Origin: Heliocidaris erythrogramma
Lineage: Eukaryota; Echinodermata; Echinoidea; Camarodonta; Echinometridae
DNA: 64,000 nucleotides
Direction: 5' to 3'
NCBI GenBank assembly: GCA_025617745.1
Contig: CM046873.1
Span: forward strand, 26,797,410 to 26,861,409
Shown one piece after another: positions 30,481-41,307 of the stretch. The stretch's first letter is position 1. Each line of letters begins with the position of its first letter. The notes under the pieces were generated by a model. It did not search any database. It had not been told where the DNA came from and saw only the letters and a program-made list of their open reading frames with translations. The translations under genes and the position numbers were made by a program.

Positions 30481-30560
30481 ATTTCCTCCACATAAAAAAA
30501 AATCAAAATCGAAATCACCATAATGCACAATGTCACCATCTAACCACTTCACTACTAAGC

Positions 30561-30950
30561 ACCATGCATTTTTAATAACATGTATGAACCCTATGGTATG
30601 AACACTACAAGACAAAAAAAGTCATAACATAATTTCATTGAATATGCGGTTTCTTTATTCTAGACACATTTTCACAAGAGGTGACAAGTTCACAAATAGT
30701 AGCAAGCAGAATGATCAGCAAGATATGTTATAAATATGGATTCTAAGCCCTGATGAAATAGCAAATACATGAAAGAAATAGCGGATGAAATAATTCATTT
30801 TGACTTTCAACTGATTCATTTTAAATTCCAACCTCAAAAAAGTTTCTGTTACACTGACATAAACGTATTTACGAGACCCTCGAGTGTAGTAGATTATTCA
30901 AAATCACCCATTTATCCCTAGTTACCATTCTATACATAGGATGTATAACA
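30561..30950 (+). other. No gene seen
   Basis: AT-rich sequence beyond the right edge of block copy 1. No ORF, RNA gene or repeat was recognised. Confidence 0.5.
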
Positions 30951-31337
30951 CAGTCAAACCTGTTTTAGTGGCCACCTGTCTATAGTGGTCACTTATATTG
31001 CATCCCTATAGCAAGAAATATGTGTCTTAGAACCTGTCTATAAAGGCCACCTGTCTATAGTGTTCACTTATATTGCCTCCCTGTAGCAAGAAATATGTGT
31101 CTTAGAACCTGTCTATAAAGGCCACCTGTCTATAGTGTTCACTTATATTGCCTCCCTATAGCAAGAAATATGTGTCTTAGAACCTGTCTATAAATGCCAC
31201 CTGTCTATAGTGGTCAACTTTATTGCCTCCCTATAGCAAGAAATATGTGTCTTAGAACCTGTCTATAAAGGCCACCTGTCTACAGTGGCCACTTTTTTTC
31301 TGTTTCCCTTGGGTGTCCTTAATAGCAGGATTGACTG
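30951..31337. mobile_element. pogo/Tigger-like MITE with internal 75-bp tandem repeats
   Basis: The ends are inverted (CAGTCAAACCTG and CAGGATTGACTG), like pogo/Tigger-type mariner elements. The interior is almost entirely a 75-base tandem repeat of about four and a half units (AACCTGTCTATAAAGGCCAC, then CTGTCTATAGTG..CACTTATATTGCC). The first unit grows directly out of the left terminal repeat. No transposase. Confidence 0.75.
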
Positions 31338-32094
31338 TATACTGTATCTTTCCCATGACCCCAACTGTCTACTAATGTTACATTCAAAACATCTTACTGG
31401 TTTAATATATCAAATACATTTCACCATTCTCATTTTTAATGTAATATAAATGTGGTAAATCACCATTTATTTCAAAAGGAATGCAGTGAATGCAGTTCAG
31501 TTCACATTATGTACGCTTTGAAGAGAGTAGATATATTGGAGGCATAATTATGTAAGTTGATATACTTTTGGCATTTTAATGAGATGAATATAGATCAACT
31601 GAAACACTTTTTTTTTAAAGCACGTAAATTGCAGTTTAAATTGTCGTTTTATTGTAAACTTAGCTGCATGCCCATGGACATAGTAAAATATTATTCATTT
31701 ATACATGACTGCCTTTCATAAAAATAGAACAATAAAACAAACAAACAAAAAACGGCACCTATCATGCGTACAAGTAGTCTAGATTCTAGCCGGTTTTTTT
31801 TAATATTTGGTTTATTCCCGAACGCTGCTCTTTCTCTACACGCAATATCCCAAACACAGCGCTACTCTCCGCTAATCGCGCGATCCCCAAAATTCACCCG
31901 TCAAAAAAAAGGCTTTAAAAAGTGTCACGGTGGGAAGAATCGAATCCAATTTAAAAATTAGCTGTAGTATAATTGTCTATTTTTTTTGTGTTGCGATTTG
32001 CTTTAGCCTGTCAATATCAATAACTTAATTGAAAATGGGAGAAATATGAACTAAAATCTGTCAATGGTGGGTTTTCTAATAGACACTCTTTGAG
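31338..32094. other. No gene; 3' flank of lectin B
   Basis: AT-rich sequence. The ORF at 31764-31961 has no recognisable domain or homology signal. The end nearest 32094 is presumably lectin B 3' UTR. Confidence 0.45.
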
Positions 32095-32322
32095 TTACCA
32101 GGCTGGCAGCTTACACATGAAGTAATGGATAATTTCAGAGCAAGGACGGTCGCTCCATTTCTCTCTGAAGAAGCTCCTCATTTGTCCACAGTCCTCGGTT
32201 GAACGGTAATCGTCCGGTTGACCTGCCCCCCACATGGTAAAGTCGAAGGGGGTGCCGTCCGTCCATTCGAACTCTCCTTCAGTCGAAGTATCATGCATTC
32301 CAAGCCACATCTCTCCCCCTGA
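32095..32322 (-). CDS. Lectin B exon 3
   Basis: The acceptor is TCTGTCCACCAG, next to a (TAA)n tract. It encodes 75 residues from SGGEMWLGMHD to CKLPAW. Only about half the positions match exon 3 of gene A, against three quarters or more for exons 1 and 2. Confidence 0.88.
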   Translation of the reverse strand, partial: SGGEMWLGMHDTSTEGEFEWTDGTPFDFTMWGAGQPDDYRSTEDCGQMRSFFREKWSDRPCSEIIHYFMCKLPAW

Positions 32323-35043
32323 CTGGTGGACAGAAATAATAATAATAATAATAATAATAATAATCATAATAATAATAATAATAATAATATGTCCATTTAT
32401 ATAGCGCAGCTACTATACAAATATACTCTACTGCGCTTAATACAAAGTATCACATTATTACCCCGGCTTTAGCCGAACTGCCATGATAGGCGCTAAGGCA
32501 TTCAAGGAATTTCTTCCTACCGGGTACCCATTTACTTCATCTGGGTGGAGAGTGGCAAATGTAGATGAATGCCTTGCCAAAGGACATTAGCGCCGCGGCG
32601 GGATTCGAACCGCGAACCATGTGATCCACAGTCCGGTGACATATTCACTAGACAGAGTCAGAGTCACAGAGAGAGAGAGAGAGACAGACAGAACAGACGG
32701 ACCTACATAGATTGAGATAGAGAGAGAGAGAGCAGAGAGCATTAACGAGTTAAATAAAGAAGAGCGAGAGGGGAAACAGAAAGAGAGAGTGTGTGAGAGA
32801 GAGAGAAGAGAGCATTAACGAGTAGGAAGAAGAGCGAGCGGGGAACAGAAAGAGAAAGAGAGAGAGAGAGAGCGCGAGCAAGAGAGAGATAGGGAGGGAG
32901 AGAGAGAAGAGAGCATTAACGAGTAGGAAGAAGAGAGAGAGGGGAAACAGAAAAATGGTGTGAGAGATCTCGAAATGATTAAAGTTAAGTGGAAAGGAAT
33001 GATCATGAAAAATATAAAACAAAAATACTATATCTTATATATCTTACCTGGATATAAACAACCATCTCACATAGGATTATATTGCGGATGGTGGGGGTGG
33101 GGGGGGGGGGGGGCACGCCTCGCATACCTTCCGCTCACAAAAATGTGCAGAAAACTGTGTTCGTATACCCCCGGGTAAAATTTTGGACTAAAATGGCACC
33201 TCAAAATTGAACAGAGAACAGTTTTGCTTTTGTTGTTTGATTATGTTTGTTTGTTATTTTGCTTGTCAGAGATTATGTCATGCGATTATGCCCCCCCCCC
33301 CCCCCAGGGAATTATAGATACGTGTATCATCCGCCACTGTATAAGTTAGCCGCCCCATTCGTAACAAACGATTGCATGATGTTGATAGCCCTACAGAGCG
33401 GAGAGCGTGTTTTTTTTTGGTAACCAAGCCTAGGCAGATTTCGCATTTTTTCATACTAATACGGTTTATTTCGTCAAGACTAATCGGCATGAATATTCAT
33501 GAAAACGAATTTTAGCTTTATAATAAAACGAGCAAGGACATCGAGCAGCTGTTCTGTGTGGCGCAATCGGATAATCCAGTCTTCTCTTGGTGAAGGAACC
33601 ACGAGTTCGAACCTCGGCAGAAGATTATATTACGAAATTTTCTTTTGCTTATTAGGGTTAGGGTTAGCTTATTTAAAAATAAGGTGACTGAGTAAGAAAA
33701 TACAAGTCCGATACTTGTAGTCTGTTTCAAAGTCTTCAAAAAGGGGTTTCTGCCTAGGCTTGGTTACAAAAAAAAAAGACGCGAGCGGAGACATGCTTAA
33801 ATTTCAAAGTTGATATTTTCGATGTCGATTTACCATATTAACTTTGTTTATTCGCTATTAGGTATATATGACACGAATTAACAATATCCTGAAATTAATT
33901 CGAAAATTAATAAAAATGCCATTACTGTACCTCCTGTTTTCGTGAAGATTCCAAAAGGGTTCTGACAAAGTTGTGTTCAGCTTGAGAATGGATAGAAACC
34001 AGATGACCCAAACTGTCTCTGGCTGTTCCATCACTACCAAGAGAGGGCACTGTGTAGCTCTGGCAAAAGTGTTCTGCTTCCTGCCAAGTCTTGGTGTAGC
34101 CAAAGATTCTTAGGTGTGATGGATCGGGAAGAGAGCAAAGATAAAAACATCATAAGTTATAATACTTTAATAGAGAATCTATAAAAGGGGAAGACCCTTT
34201 CACGAAGCTGCCACCTCATTAAGCCATTAAAAATTTAATCCCCTTAAATTCAGTTAGACCAATCATATCGTGATAATAGTCCAGCTGTAGCCGTCGGGGT
34301 TAGAACCGCCCCCGAAAGACCCCTAAATCACCTTGACTTTATCCTCATCTATTTACCCATTAGACGTATCTTTGTTAAAAATGAATGTATATTATTAAAC
34401 ACAAAATAAAAATAAAATCCGTAGGGGAGAGATTGCCAGACGCCCCTAAAATCAACATCGGGTCAACTTTTGCACCGTAAGGATCATGAACCAAACTTTG
34501 TCTAAAGGAAGTAGATTGACTTTCCATCGGAAAAACATTTTCAGAGCTCCCCCCACCAACTTCCCTTGTCAACTCCTACACAAATAAGACAAGTCCATGG
34601 AGAGGATTTTGTTTTCGCTTTTTGGTTAAATTAATTTATGACCCCCTACCTACCCCAACCTCTCCCCCAACGGATTTTCTTTTTTATTTCGTGTTTTGTA
34701 ATATACAACTTAAATGACTTATCATATTATAATTTTTCGATATTCTCTAATAAAATTTTGCTCCTAAACAAGAGTCTACATTCATATTTTCCAAGGTGAA
34801 GTATTGGTATGGGGGCTAAGCTTAGTATGTTCCGTCTATGTAATTTTTGAGGAAGAATAAAAAAGGAATAGAAATATTGAGCTGTTAGTTGATGAGTCTC
34901 TTTTCTTACCTGTAGCAATGCTGCCCGAAGGCAGTCCAGAACGTTGGACAGCAACATCCAGCTCTTGCGCCCTTAGGGAAGGCAGTCATGATGATGGTCA
35001 AAGCCATGAACAGCAGCATTGTCTTTCGACGAGCATCCATCAT
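32095..35043 (-). CDS. Echinoidin-like secreted C-type lectin, gene B (3 exons)
   Basis: Exons 35043-34910, 34108-33931 and 32322-32095 (134 + 178 + 228 bases) give 179 residues and a TAA stop. Two adjacent in-frame ATGs (35043, 35040) precede DARRKTMLLFMALTIIM; the second aligns with the start of gene A. The order is the same as in A: signal peptide, AGCCCPTFWTAFGQHCY, TWQEAEHFCQSY, LGHLVSIHSQAEHNFV, then exon 3 with EMWLGMHD, FEWTDGTPFDFTMW, QPDD, EDC, KWSDRPC and HYFMCKLPAW. QPD suggests calcium-dependent galactose-type binding, and WSD replaces WND. Intron positions and phases equal those of A, and the 0.8-kb first introns are also alignable (GTAGCCGTCGGGGTT.GAACC). The two genes are therefore duplicates. 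All parts look intact. Confidence 0.87.
32333..32390 (+). repeat. (AAT)n tract at SINE tail
   Basis: AAT triplets between the lectin B exon 3 acceptor and a SINE. They are the 3' tail of that SINE in its own direction. Confidence 0.8.
32391..32650 (-). mobile_element. tRNA-derived SINE, nearly complete
   Basis: On the minus strand it has a tRNA-like head (GTTCGCGGTTCGAATCCCGC as B box), the body CCTTTGGCAAGGCATT, TTTGCCACTCTCCACCCAG and TAAATGGGTACCCGGTAGG, and an end at TGCGCTATATAAATGG. It is followed by (TTA)n. Same family as 1036-1225. Confidence 0.8.
32655..32960 (+). repeat. GA-rich minisatellite
   Basis: Three copies of a unit of about 90 bases containing GAGCATTAACGAGT(AGG)AAGAAGAG and GGGGAAACAGAAA, separated by GA dinucleotide runs. 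In lectin B intron 2. Confidence 0.8.
33552..33622 (+). tRNA. tRNA-like sequence, probably SINE head or pseudogene
   Basis: An A box (TGGCGCAATCGG) and B box (AGTTCGAACCT) are correctly spaced. The outer stem TTCTG/CAGAA is five pairs, and an anticodon-like arm closes on CCAG/TTGG. Stem mismatches in the T arm argue against a working tRNA. It resembles tRNA-Arg in its 5' half (GTGGCGCAAT). Confidence 0.35.
33931..34108 (-). CDS. Lectin B exon 2
   Basis: 178 bases. The acceptor is CACACCTAAG and the donor GAG/GTACAG. It encodes IFGYTKTWQEAEHFCQSYTV, then LGHLVSIHSQAEHNFVRTLL. Same length and phase as lectin A exon 2. Confidence 0.9.
34910..35043 (-). CDS. Lectin B exon 1
   Basis: Signal peptide and start of the mature protein (AGCCCPTFWTAFGQHCY). 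The donor AG/GTAAGA is identical in context to lectin A exon 1. Confidence 0.88.
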
Positions 35044-35275
35044 CTCTACCACCTAAAACCCTTTCTGTCAATAATATCTGCTTTACACTGCTTTTAATGA
35101 TCATCAAACAATAATTTTAGATCTTCTTTGTAGGTTTCCATGGTGAGAGCATGTGTTATTCACCAGGGGTGACGTTATGGAATTTTTAATATTTGTGGAT
35201 CTCTGAATCGTATATACAGTATTACATAGGCATAGGAGAGTGCTAGGCATTAGAAGCTACAGAATGCAGGGTCTC

Positions 35276-35300
35276 TGATGCTTGGGGGGGGGGGGGGGGG
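35276..35300 (+). repeat. Poly-G tract
   Basis: About sixteen G followed by ACTCTCCC. Similar tracts lie at 35460 (C) and 35758 (G). Confidence 0.85.
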
Positions 35301-35875
35301 ACTCTCCCTGAAAATGTTTGAGGGGTCGTCCCATTAGCGTATTTGAAGGCGTGACAAGAGGGAAATCGGGGGAAAACCCTAAAAATAACAAAATTCAAAA
35401 ATTAAGAAGAGATGAGAACGTGTCGGCCGCCCTTCCCCCTGCCCAGGCAAAATAGAGCCCCCCCCCCCCCAAAAAAAAAGAGAGAAAAAAAAGGGAATTT
35501 ATCGCTGAACTGTATGGATCACCAAAGAGTCGTATGCATTGTCCCACCACCCCTTGACGCCAATTTCCAGATACGCCACTTGGTTGCCCCTCGCGGAAAT
35601 TTAGAAAAAAGATGATCCAACGCTGCCTACATCAATAAAAGAATGGAGAAATAGGTGTGGATATTGCAGACTTTGATTCGCCTGCCTGATCAAAAATGGT
35701 CTACAAATGCAAAGTTCTAAATTACAAAGTGCTCTGTTCTTTATTCGGGAGGGAGGCGGGGGGGGGGGGGGACGTGTGGGTGAGGGGACGGGGGTGAACT
35801 TTCATAGATCCTTGCCCCTTCGGTCGCTATAAGATATCTCGAATGTCGCTTCCTCCGCTTTCTCCGCCTCCCCTC

Positions 35876-36040
35876 CGGCTCCATTTTGAAATGTACGACA
35901 GTGAATGGTATTCATGCAAGGTTACATTAGGCAGACTTTTGTAGAGCTATAATTCATGACAATCAAACAAATCAACTTCTAAAACGCTGTCAGGAGTAAA
36001 AACATCACGGAGACATCTATAAGTTATTCTTTTTATCTTT
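35876..36040 (+). repeat. 165-bp dispersed direct repeat, copy 1
   Basis: From CCATTTTGAAATGTACGACA to ATCACGGAGACATCTATAAG. Repeated with few changes at 37052-37205. The kilobase between contains two hairpin elements. Confidence 0.85.
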
Positions 36041-36102
36041 TAGTTTTTAACTAACCCCTCCTCCCCGGCCACGACAGGATGTCGACACCCTTGGAATTCA
36101 CA

Positions 36103-36370
36103 ACAGAAGGCTTTCGGTAACATCATGTGATAGCCTTAGTGAAAAGGCTGTTGATATCATAGTTCGTCAAAAGAACCCTCTTATGGGGCGTTTTAAAGAA
36201 ATAAAGGAAAAGAACTTAGTTTAATTTCACCCCATTATCTCTTTCCTTTACCTTTTCTTTCTTTCTTTTTCCTTTTCCTTAATTTTTTATAAATGCCCCA
36301 TAAGCGGATTCTTATTCATCGACAGCCTTCTGACCAAGGTCACCACATGGTGTTCCTGAAAGCCTTCTGG
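36103..36370. mobile_element. Fold-back MITE, about 270 bp
   Basis: The arms of about 100 bases are imperfect reverse complements: AGAAGGCTTTCGGTAACATC and TCTTATGGGGCGTTTTAAAG on the left, CATAAATGCCCCATAAGC-type sequence and TGTTCCTGAAAGCCTTCTGG on the right. The centre is a pyrimidine-rich CTTTC run. Confidence 0.75.
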
Positions 36371-36722
36371 TCGCACACGTGTAATTATTTCCCCATAGGC
36401 TCATGTGTTAAAAATGAGAAATAAAAAGATCATGAAATATAAGTGCTAGCAATGGCACCATTCAAACTTGTGTCTTTACTAGTTCATACAATTTTCCTTG
36501 ACTTCCTGAAAATATGAAAGAGTGTTTTCAGCATTTTTCCTCTCTACGGTGGCTGCAACTTACCCACGAACCTGGTCTGAGCTATACAGTACATGGTTAT
36601 GAGGTTTCTCGGGATGCTAATAAAATAATATGATAAAGTCCCCATGCAATCCCACTGGGACCAACTCCTGCTCTCTCATGGGTCTAAGTTAAACCAGTAA
36701 TTTTCCCTCTTTATGCATGCAC

Positions 36723-36808
36723 ATAATTATTGAAAAAAGTGTTGAAATATGTATCATTGATGTTATAATATCAATGACACATATTTCAACACTTTTTTCC
36801 ATAATTAT
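36723..36808. repeat. Perfect-like hairpin, about 40-bp arms
   Basis: AAAAAAGTGTTGAAATATGT with ATCATTGAT faces ATCAATGACACATATTTCAA with CACTTTTTT across a five-base loop. It has at most two mismatches. The length is compatible with a small MITE or a miRNA-like precursor; no evidence separates these. Confidence 0.7.
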
Positions 36809-36904
36809 GAATGTCATCCAACAATTACATCATCTTTGGTCCGGGTCGACTGGGAATTACCCCAACTATGACTGGATCTAATTACAGGCATGCGTCCTGC
36901 TCCC

Positions 36905-36990
36905 TCTCTTTTACTAATGCTCTCTCACTCTCTCTCTCTCCCTCTCTCTCTCTCTCTTTCTCTCTCTCCCCTCTCTCTCTCTCTTATCAC
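36905..36990 (+). repeat. (CT)n microsatellite
   Basis: CTCTCT run with CCCTCT interruptions. Confidence 0.9.
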
Positions 36991-37051
36991 CCCTCTCTGT
37001 TTCTAAGTTAATTGTCTGTTGTTTGCTTGTTTGTTTATTGTTTGTAAAGCG

Positions 37052-37205
37052 GCTCCATTTTGAAATGTACGACAGTGAATGGTATTCGTGCAAGGTTACA
37101 TTAGGCAGACTTTTGTAGAGCTATTCATGGCAATCAAACAGATCAACTTCAAAAACGCTGTCAGGAGTAAAAACATCACGGAGACATCTTTAAGTTATTA
37201 TCGTT
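37052..37205 (+). repeat. 165-bp dispersed direct repeat, copy 2
   Basis: See 35876-36040. This copy lacks a few bases after GTAGAGCTAT. Confidence 0.85.
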
Positions 37206-37249
37206 TTTTTAAACAGAGAGACATAGCTAATATCAAATACTTTAAAAAG

Positions 37250-38070
37250 TAATTACATAAACTAGAAGTATTATGCTTATTATGCTTCTAAATGATACCT
37301 TGATAGCATCAATATGTACATGCTTTACAGAGCAGCAGCATTATTTTAGTATCACATGCGAAAATGACTAAATAGAAATACCAGCTTTAAGAGATGTGGT
37401 ACGTGAAAATCCCGTGGGTGATGGTATGCATTCCATCAGAAATTTATAAAACACGGGTCAAAACTAATTTCCAGTGGTTGCAGGGAGATACGCCTCCTAA
37501 ATTTTCAAAATCAATAAATATCTCTCAAAAGATGGAAAAGTGCGATTCGTGTGATGGAAAAGGTGCCCCTCGTGAGGTGGAAAATTGCCATAATCTTGAT
37601 ATTTTCTGCCTTATGTGCCCTTTCTACCTTGTATTTCCATCCGACTTACTTTACTTTTATGATAAATATCACCCTTCTGTCCGCTTTGTTCTTAATAGAA
37701 ACTTCAGTTCGGAAAATGCGAAAGATTTGCTTCGATTGCAGGTACCACTTCAGTACAAAACATGCCCTTTCTTTACCCCCAACATCGACAAAACATTGAC
37801 CATCATTTATTTATGATGAGGGTGTTATCCTATACCCTAATTATTGAAAGAAACAGATGAGATGAAAACAGTCTTCTCCTAGGGTTTTAAAAGTCATGTT
37901 ACAATTTTGGGTCATGTTCGAAAGTGATGTTAGCTTTTCACGATTTTACCCAAATCGGGCACAACTGAGTTTTTACATGTCATTTTCAAAATGCTGCTGC
38001 TCTGTAAAGCATGTACAGATGGATGCCATCAAGATATCATTTAAAAGCATAATACTGTTAGTTTATGGAA
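37250..38070. mobile_element. Element with 95-bp terminal inverted repeats around a LINE scrap
   Basis: The arms 37253-37350 and 37975-38070 are reverse complements. They contain CATAAACTA..AGTATTATGC, AAATGATACCTTGATAGCAT and ACATGCTTTACAGAGCAGCA. The interior at about 37540-37720 encodes a degraded fragment, MCPFYLVFPSDLLYFYDKYH, like the CPxY..R..LY block near the end of some LINE RTs. Probably a fold-back transposon that carries or was hit by a LINE fragment. Confidence 0.55.
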
Positions 38071-38209
38071 AATAGATAAGTATTGTCATACAGCACATAG
38101 CGTGGTCACAATAACCCTTCGTTTTAGGGTTTCGTTTTTTCTAGGACGCACTGTATATGTATGATAATACTTTGTTATATGACTATGAACGGAATATTGA
38201 TGTAAATCA

Positions 38210-38626
38210 ATGATGTTTAATAAATTTCAAATTCAGTTCATCATGTATAATCTTCAATGTTCCTTGTTTTCAAAAGGAAATAACCAAATATCTTGCATTC
38301 TCAAAGTGAAGAATATTCTTGATAACTTAGGTCTTTCTGACTTGTGGAAAGATCAAGCCATCAATCTGACTTTATCTATTGAATTTTCGAAAGAGAGATT
38401 ATGTTTTGAAAATAACTTGATTCACTTTAACGAAATTTCGATGTCTAAATCACAAACTCCCAATAGTGACTGGGCGTTACAGCCACATTCAGGGAGCCGA
38501 ACGTTTATGTACTCATTGTTCTACAAAATGATATCGGTGGTAAATTTCTCTATTTGTTTGTATGTCCTTTCTCAAAGTAAACAATTCCTCAAGAGGTATT
38601 ATTGGAATTACCTTATACACATCTAA
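38210..38626 (+). pseudogene. Possible LINE C-terminal remnant
   Basis: 139 codons open. Only VKNILDNLGLSDLWKDQ is suggestive; that block is found in the C-terminal region of several invertebrate LINE RT proteins. No RT motif is present. It may instead be chance. Confidence 0.35.
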
Positions 38627-38894
38627 ATTCAATGAATTGTTTAATTCCAGTAAAAAAAAGAACACAAGAATGCCTTGAGTTATTCTACCATCAGACTTAC
38701 GGCCATCTTACGAATTTTGTTGTCGCAAGATGGTCGTGCAACTCACGGCACTCTCAAGTCATTCATAAGAAGATTTTACGATTTTTGTATATTTTGTCGG
38801 GTTGCAAAAGGCGCTGTCGTGTACTGTCGAAAATTATGTGACTGTTGAAAGTTTGAGGATTTGAACTTCGTGCGTTTGGCTTTATAACCCCTAA

Positions 38895-39501
38895 AGCAGC
38901 TCTCATACATTTGAGAATGTTCATTACGAAAAGGTACGATTCTTTGCGACAAAAAAATCGCAGATTTTCCCAGCATTTCGTAATGAACATTCGCAGAGGT
39001 TCGTAACGTTCGTAAATGTTCGTAAGAATTCGCAGCCGAGTGCAGGCTTCGCAGAATTTTTTCAACATGTTCAAAAATTTCAGGAAACGTAACTATTCGT
39101 AATGTAACGTAACATATTCGTATTTCATTCGTATCTATCGTAACTCATTCGTATATTTCGTAACTCATTCTTAATGACTTGACAGCCAAAAATTTGATAT
39201 GAATTAATGCGAATATTACGAATATCTGCGAATTATCCATGGTGAACAGTGTACAATTGGAAAAATGTGGAGAGAATGTCATGAAAAGTTGCTGTAGAAT
39301 TGTGAAACGCTGTGAAAACGCGCAAAAAATACGTCACTTCCGGTTAAATCGCATATAAATCGCAAACATTCGTAACTTTTCCGTAACTTTTCCGTAACTG
39401 TTCCGTAAGTATCGCAGTCAATCGCAAACATTCGTGGATTTCCACATCGTTACCATTCGTATCCTAATTCGTAAAATATTCTCGCATGTATGCGAGAGGC
39501 T
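38895..39501. mobile_element. 607-bp element with TAA target duplication
   Basis: Inverted ends AGCAGCTCTCATACATTTGA and TCGCATGTATGCGAGAGGCT (imperfect) are flanked by TAA on both sides. Copies 1 and 3 have the single site CCTAAAACTC. The interior is filled with TTCGTAAC/CATTCGTA words. A three-base TAA target is typical of PIF/Harbinger elements; assignment is inference. Confidence 0.75.
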
Positions 39502-40337
39502 TAAAACTCTACAATTGAACAAATTGTGTACCTAGACGCGTTACGAGCACCTTACGAACGCCTACAAACGTCAAGAATCGTTCGTACGAGCGCCGTACGG
39601 ATCTCCGTTCGTAAGGCGTACTTACGAACGCCGTAAGAGCCCTCTATGAACAACATAATGCGTTCTGACGATTATCGTAAGAATTTAAGGCTTCTAGAAT
39701 TGTCTCTGGACCCTACAAAATCTTCCGTTTTTCTTACGATGTTCTTACGACGTTCGTAGGGTTTCGTACGACGTTGAAAAAAAATCTTGGACAAGACCAT
39801 CGACCAGGCTGGGAACTTGCTAACGGTCTAAAAACGTTGGTTTCGTATCCCGGCTATCTTGAGAAGATCTTACGAAAAGGTCTTAAATATGCCTTTCCCT
39901 ACATCCAACCCGTATGAATTTTTACAGAAATATACACTTGTCGCTATGTATATATTATTATATTGCTTTGTATAATTTTGTTTAAATAACGTCGGTGAGA
40001 AAATAGATGTATACTTTGAAATTGAAAACTGAAATAGAGATTAAACAGAAAACATGATGAATACCAACGGTATAATAGTGAACAATTTTCTCACTTTAAA
40101 TATTTGTATACATTGTATCAGACGTATCTAGAAAGGAATCCATTTGGCGTACACAACCGAGGTTCATTATCCATCTGGGAGAGTTTTTCAACCTTAAAAG
40201 TTATTGCCAGTGCACAAAAGAAGGATGAATTCATAGCTACGCAAAGTATCTTTCATTTCTCACATTTTGTAAATTTACACTCGAGATTTGCCAATGCTAT
40301 AGTATTATAACATCCGTACATACATACTAATTTTCAT

Positions 40338-40448
40338 GACACTACTACTACTATACAACAACAACTACTACTTCTGCTACTGCTGCTTCTACTTCTACTA
40401 CTACTACTACTGCTGCTGCTGCTACTTATACTTTTACTACTACTACTA

Positions 40449-40486
<38 letters not shown>

Positions 40487-41184
40487 TTACTACTACTACT
40501 ACACTGCTACTACTAATATTAATAATTTGACTACTTCTACTAGTACTAATACTCATGACTTAAATACTACTACTATTACTATACTACTACTTCTACTGAT
40601 GACAATAATAATAATAATAATAATAATAATAATTTTACTACTTCTACTAGTACTAATAATCATGACTTATTTACTACTACTATTACTATACTACTACTTC
40701 TACTGATGACAATAATAATAATAATAATTTTACTACTTCTACTAGTACTAATAATCATGGCTTCTTTACTACTATATTATTACTACTACTACTACTATAC
40801 TACTACTACTACTGCCATCTACTACTACTACTACTACTACTACTATAATACTACTACTACTGCCACCTACTACTACTGCTAATATCACTACTACTTCTAC
40901 TTGTAATATTATTACTAGAAATAAAACATTTACTACTACTACTACTACTATACTACTACTTCTACTGATGACAATAATAATAATAATAATAACTTTACTA
41001 CTTCTACTAGTACTAATAATCATGGCTTCTTTACTAATATACTACTACTACTACTACTATACTACTACTACTGCCATCTACTACTGAGGTCAATAATATT
41101 ATAATATTACTACTACGAGTACTACTACTACTACTACTACTACTACTATTACTACTACTACTACTACTGCTGCTGCTGCTTCTT

Positions 41185-41226
<42 letters not shown>

Positions 41227-41265
41227 TTACCACTACTACTGCTGCTGCTGCTGCTTCTTCTTCTT

Positions 41266-41307
<42 letters not shown>

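Larger units (their letters stand above)
17800..30560 (+). repeat. Large duplicated block, copy 1
   Basis: Co-linear with 45872-64000 from its left end (TTCCATTGCACAAGATGAAC at about 17831 and 45904) and with 38688-45505 from 20692 to its right end (CCACTTCACTACTAAGCA at about 30543). Differences are mostly discrete insertions: the 375-bp element at 19239, an extra MITE at 18120 and LINE E at 27291. It also lacks 62 bases, between two GAC triplets, that copy 3 keeps at 52567-52628. The block contains no host gene that I recognise. Confidence 0.85.

Noticed and set aside
30951..31310. CRISPR array
   Set aside because: The 75-base units are head-to-tail without unique spacers, in a eukaryotic transposon context.
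33652..33668. Interstitial telomere
   Set aside because: Fewer than three TTAGGG units; too short to claim.
37394..37816. A host protein of 140 residues
   Set aside because: Only a LINE-like CPFY...LLYFYDKYH block is recognisable, several frames compete, and the sequence lies inside an inverted-repeat element.
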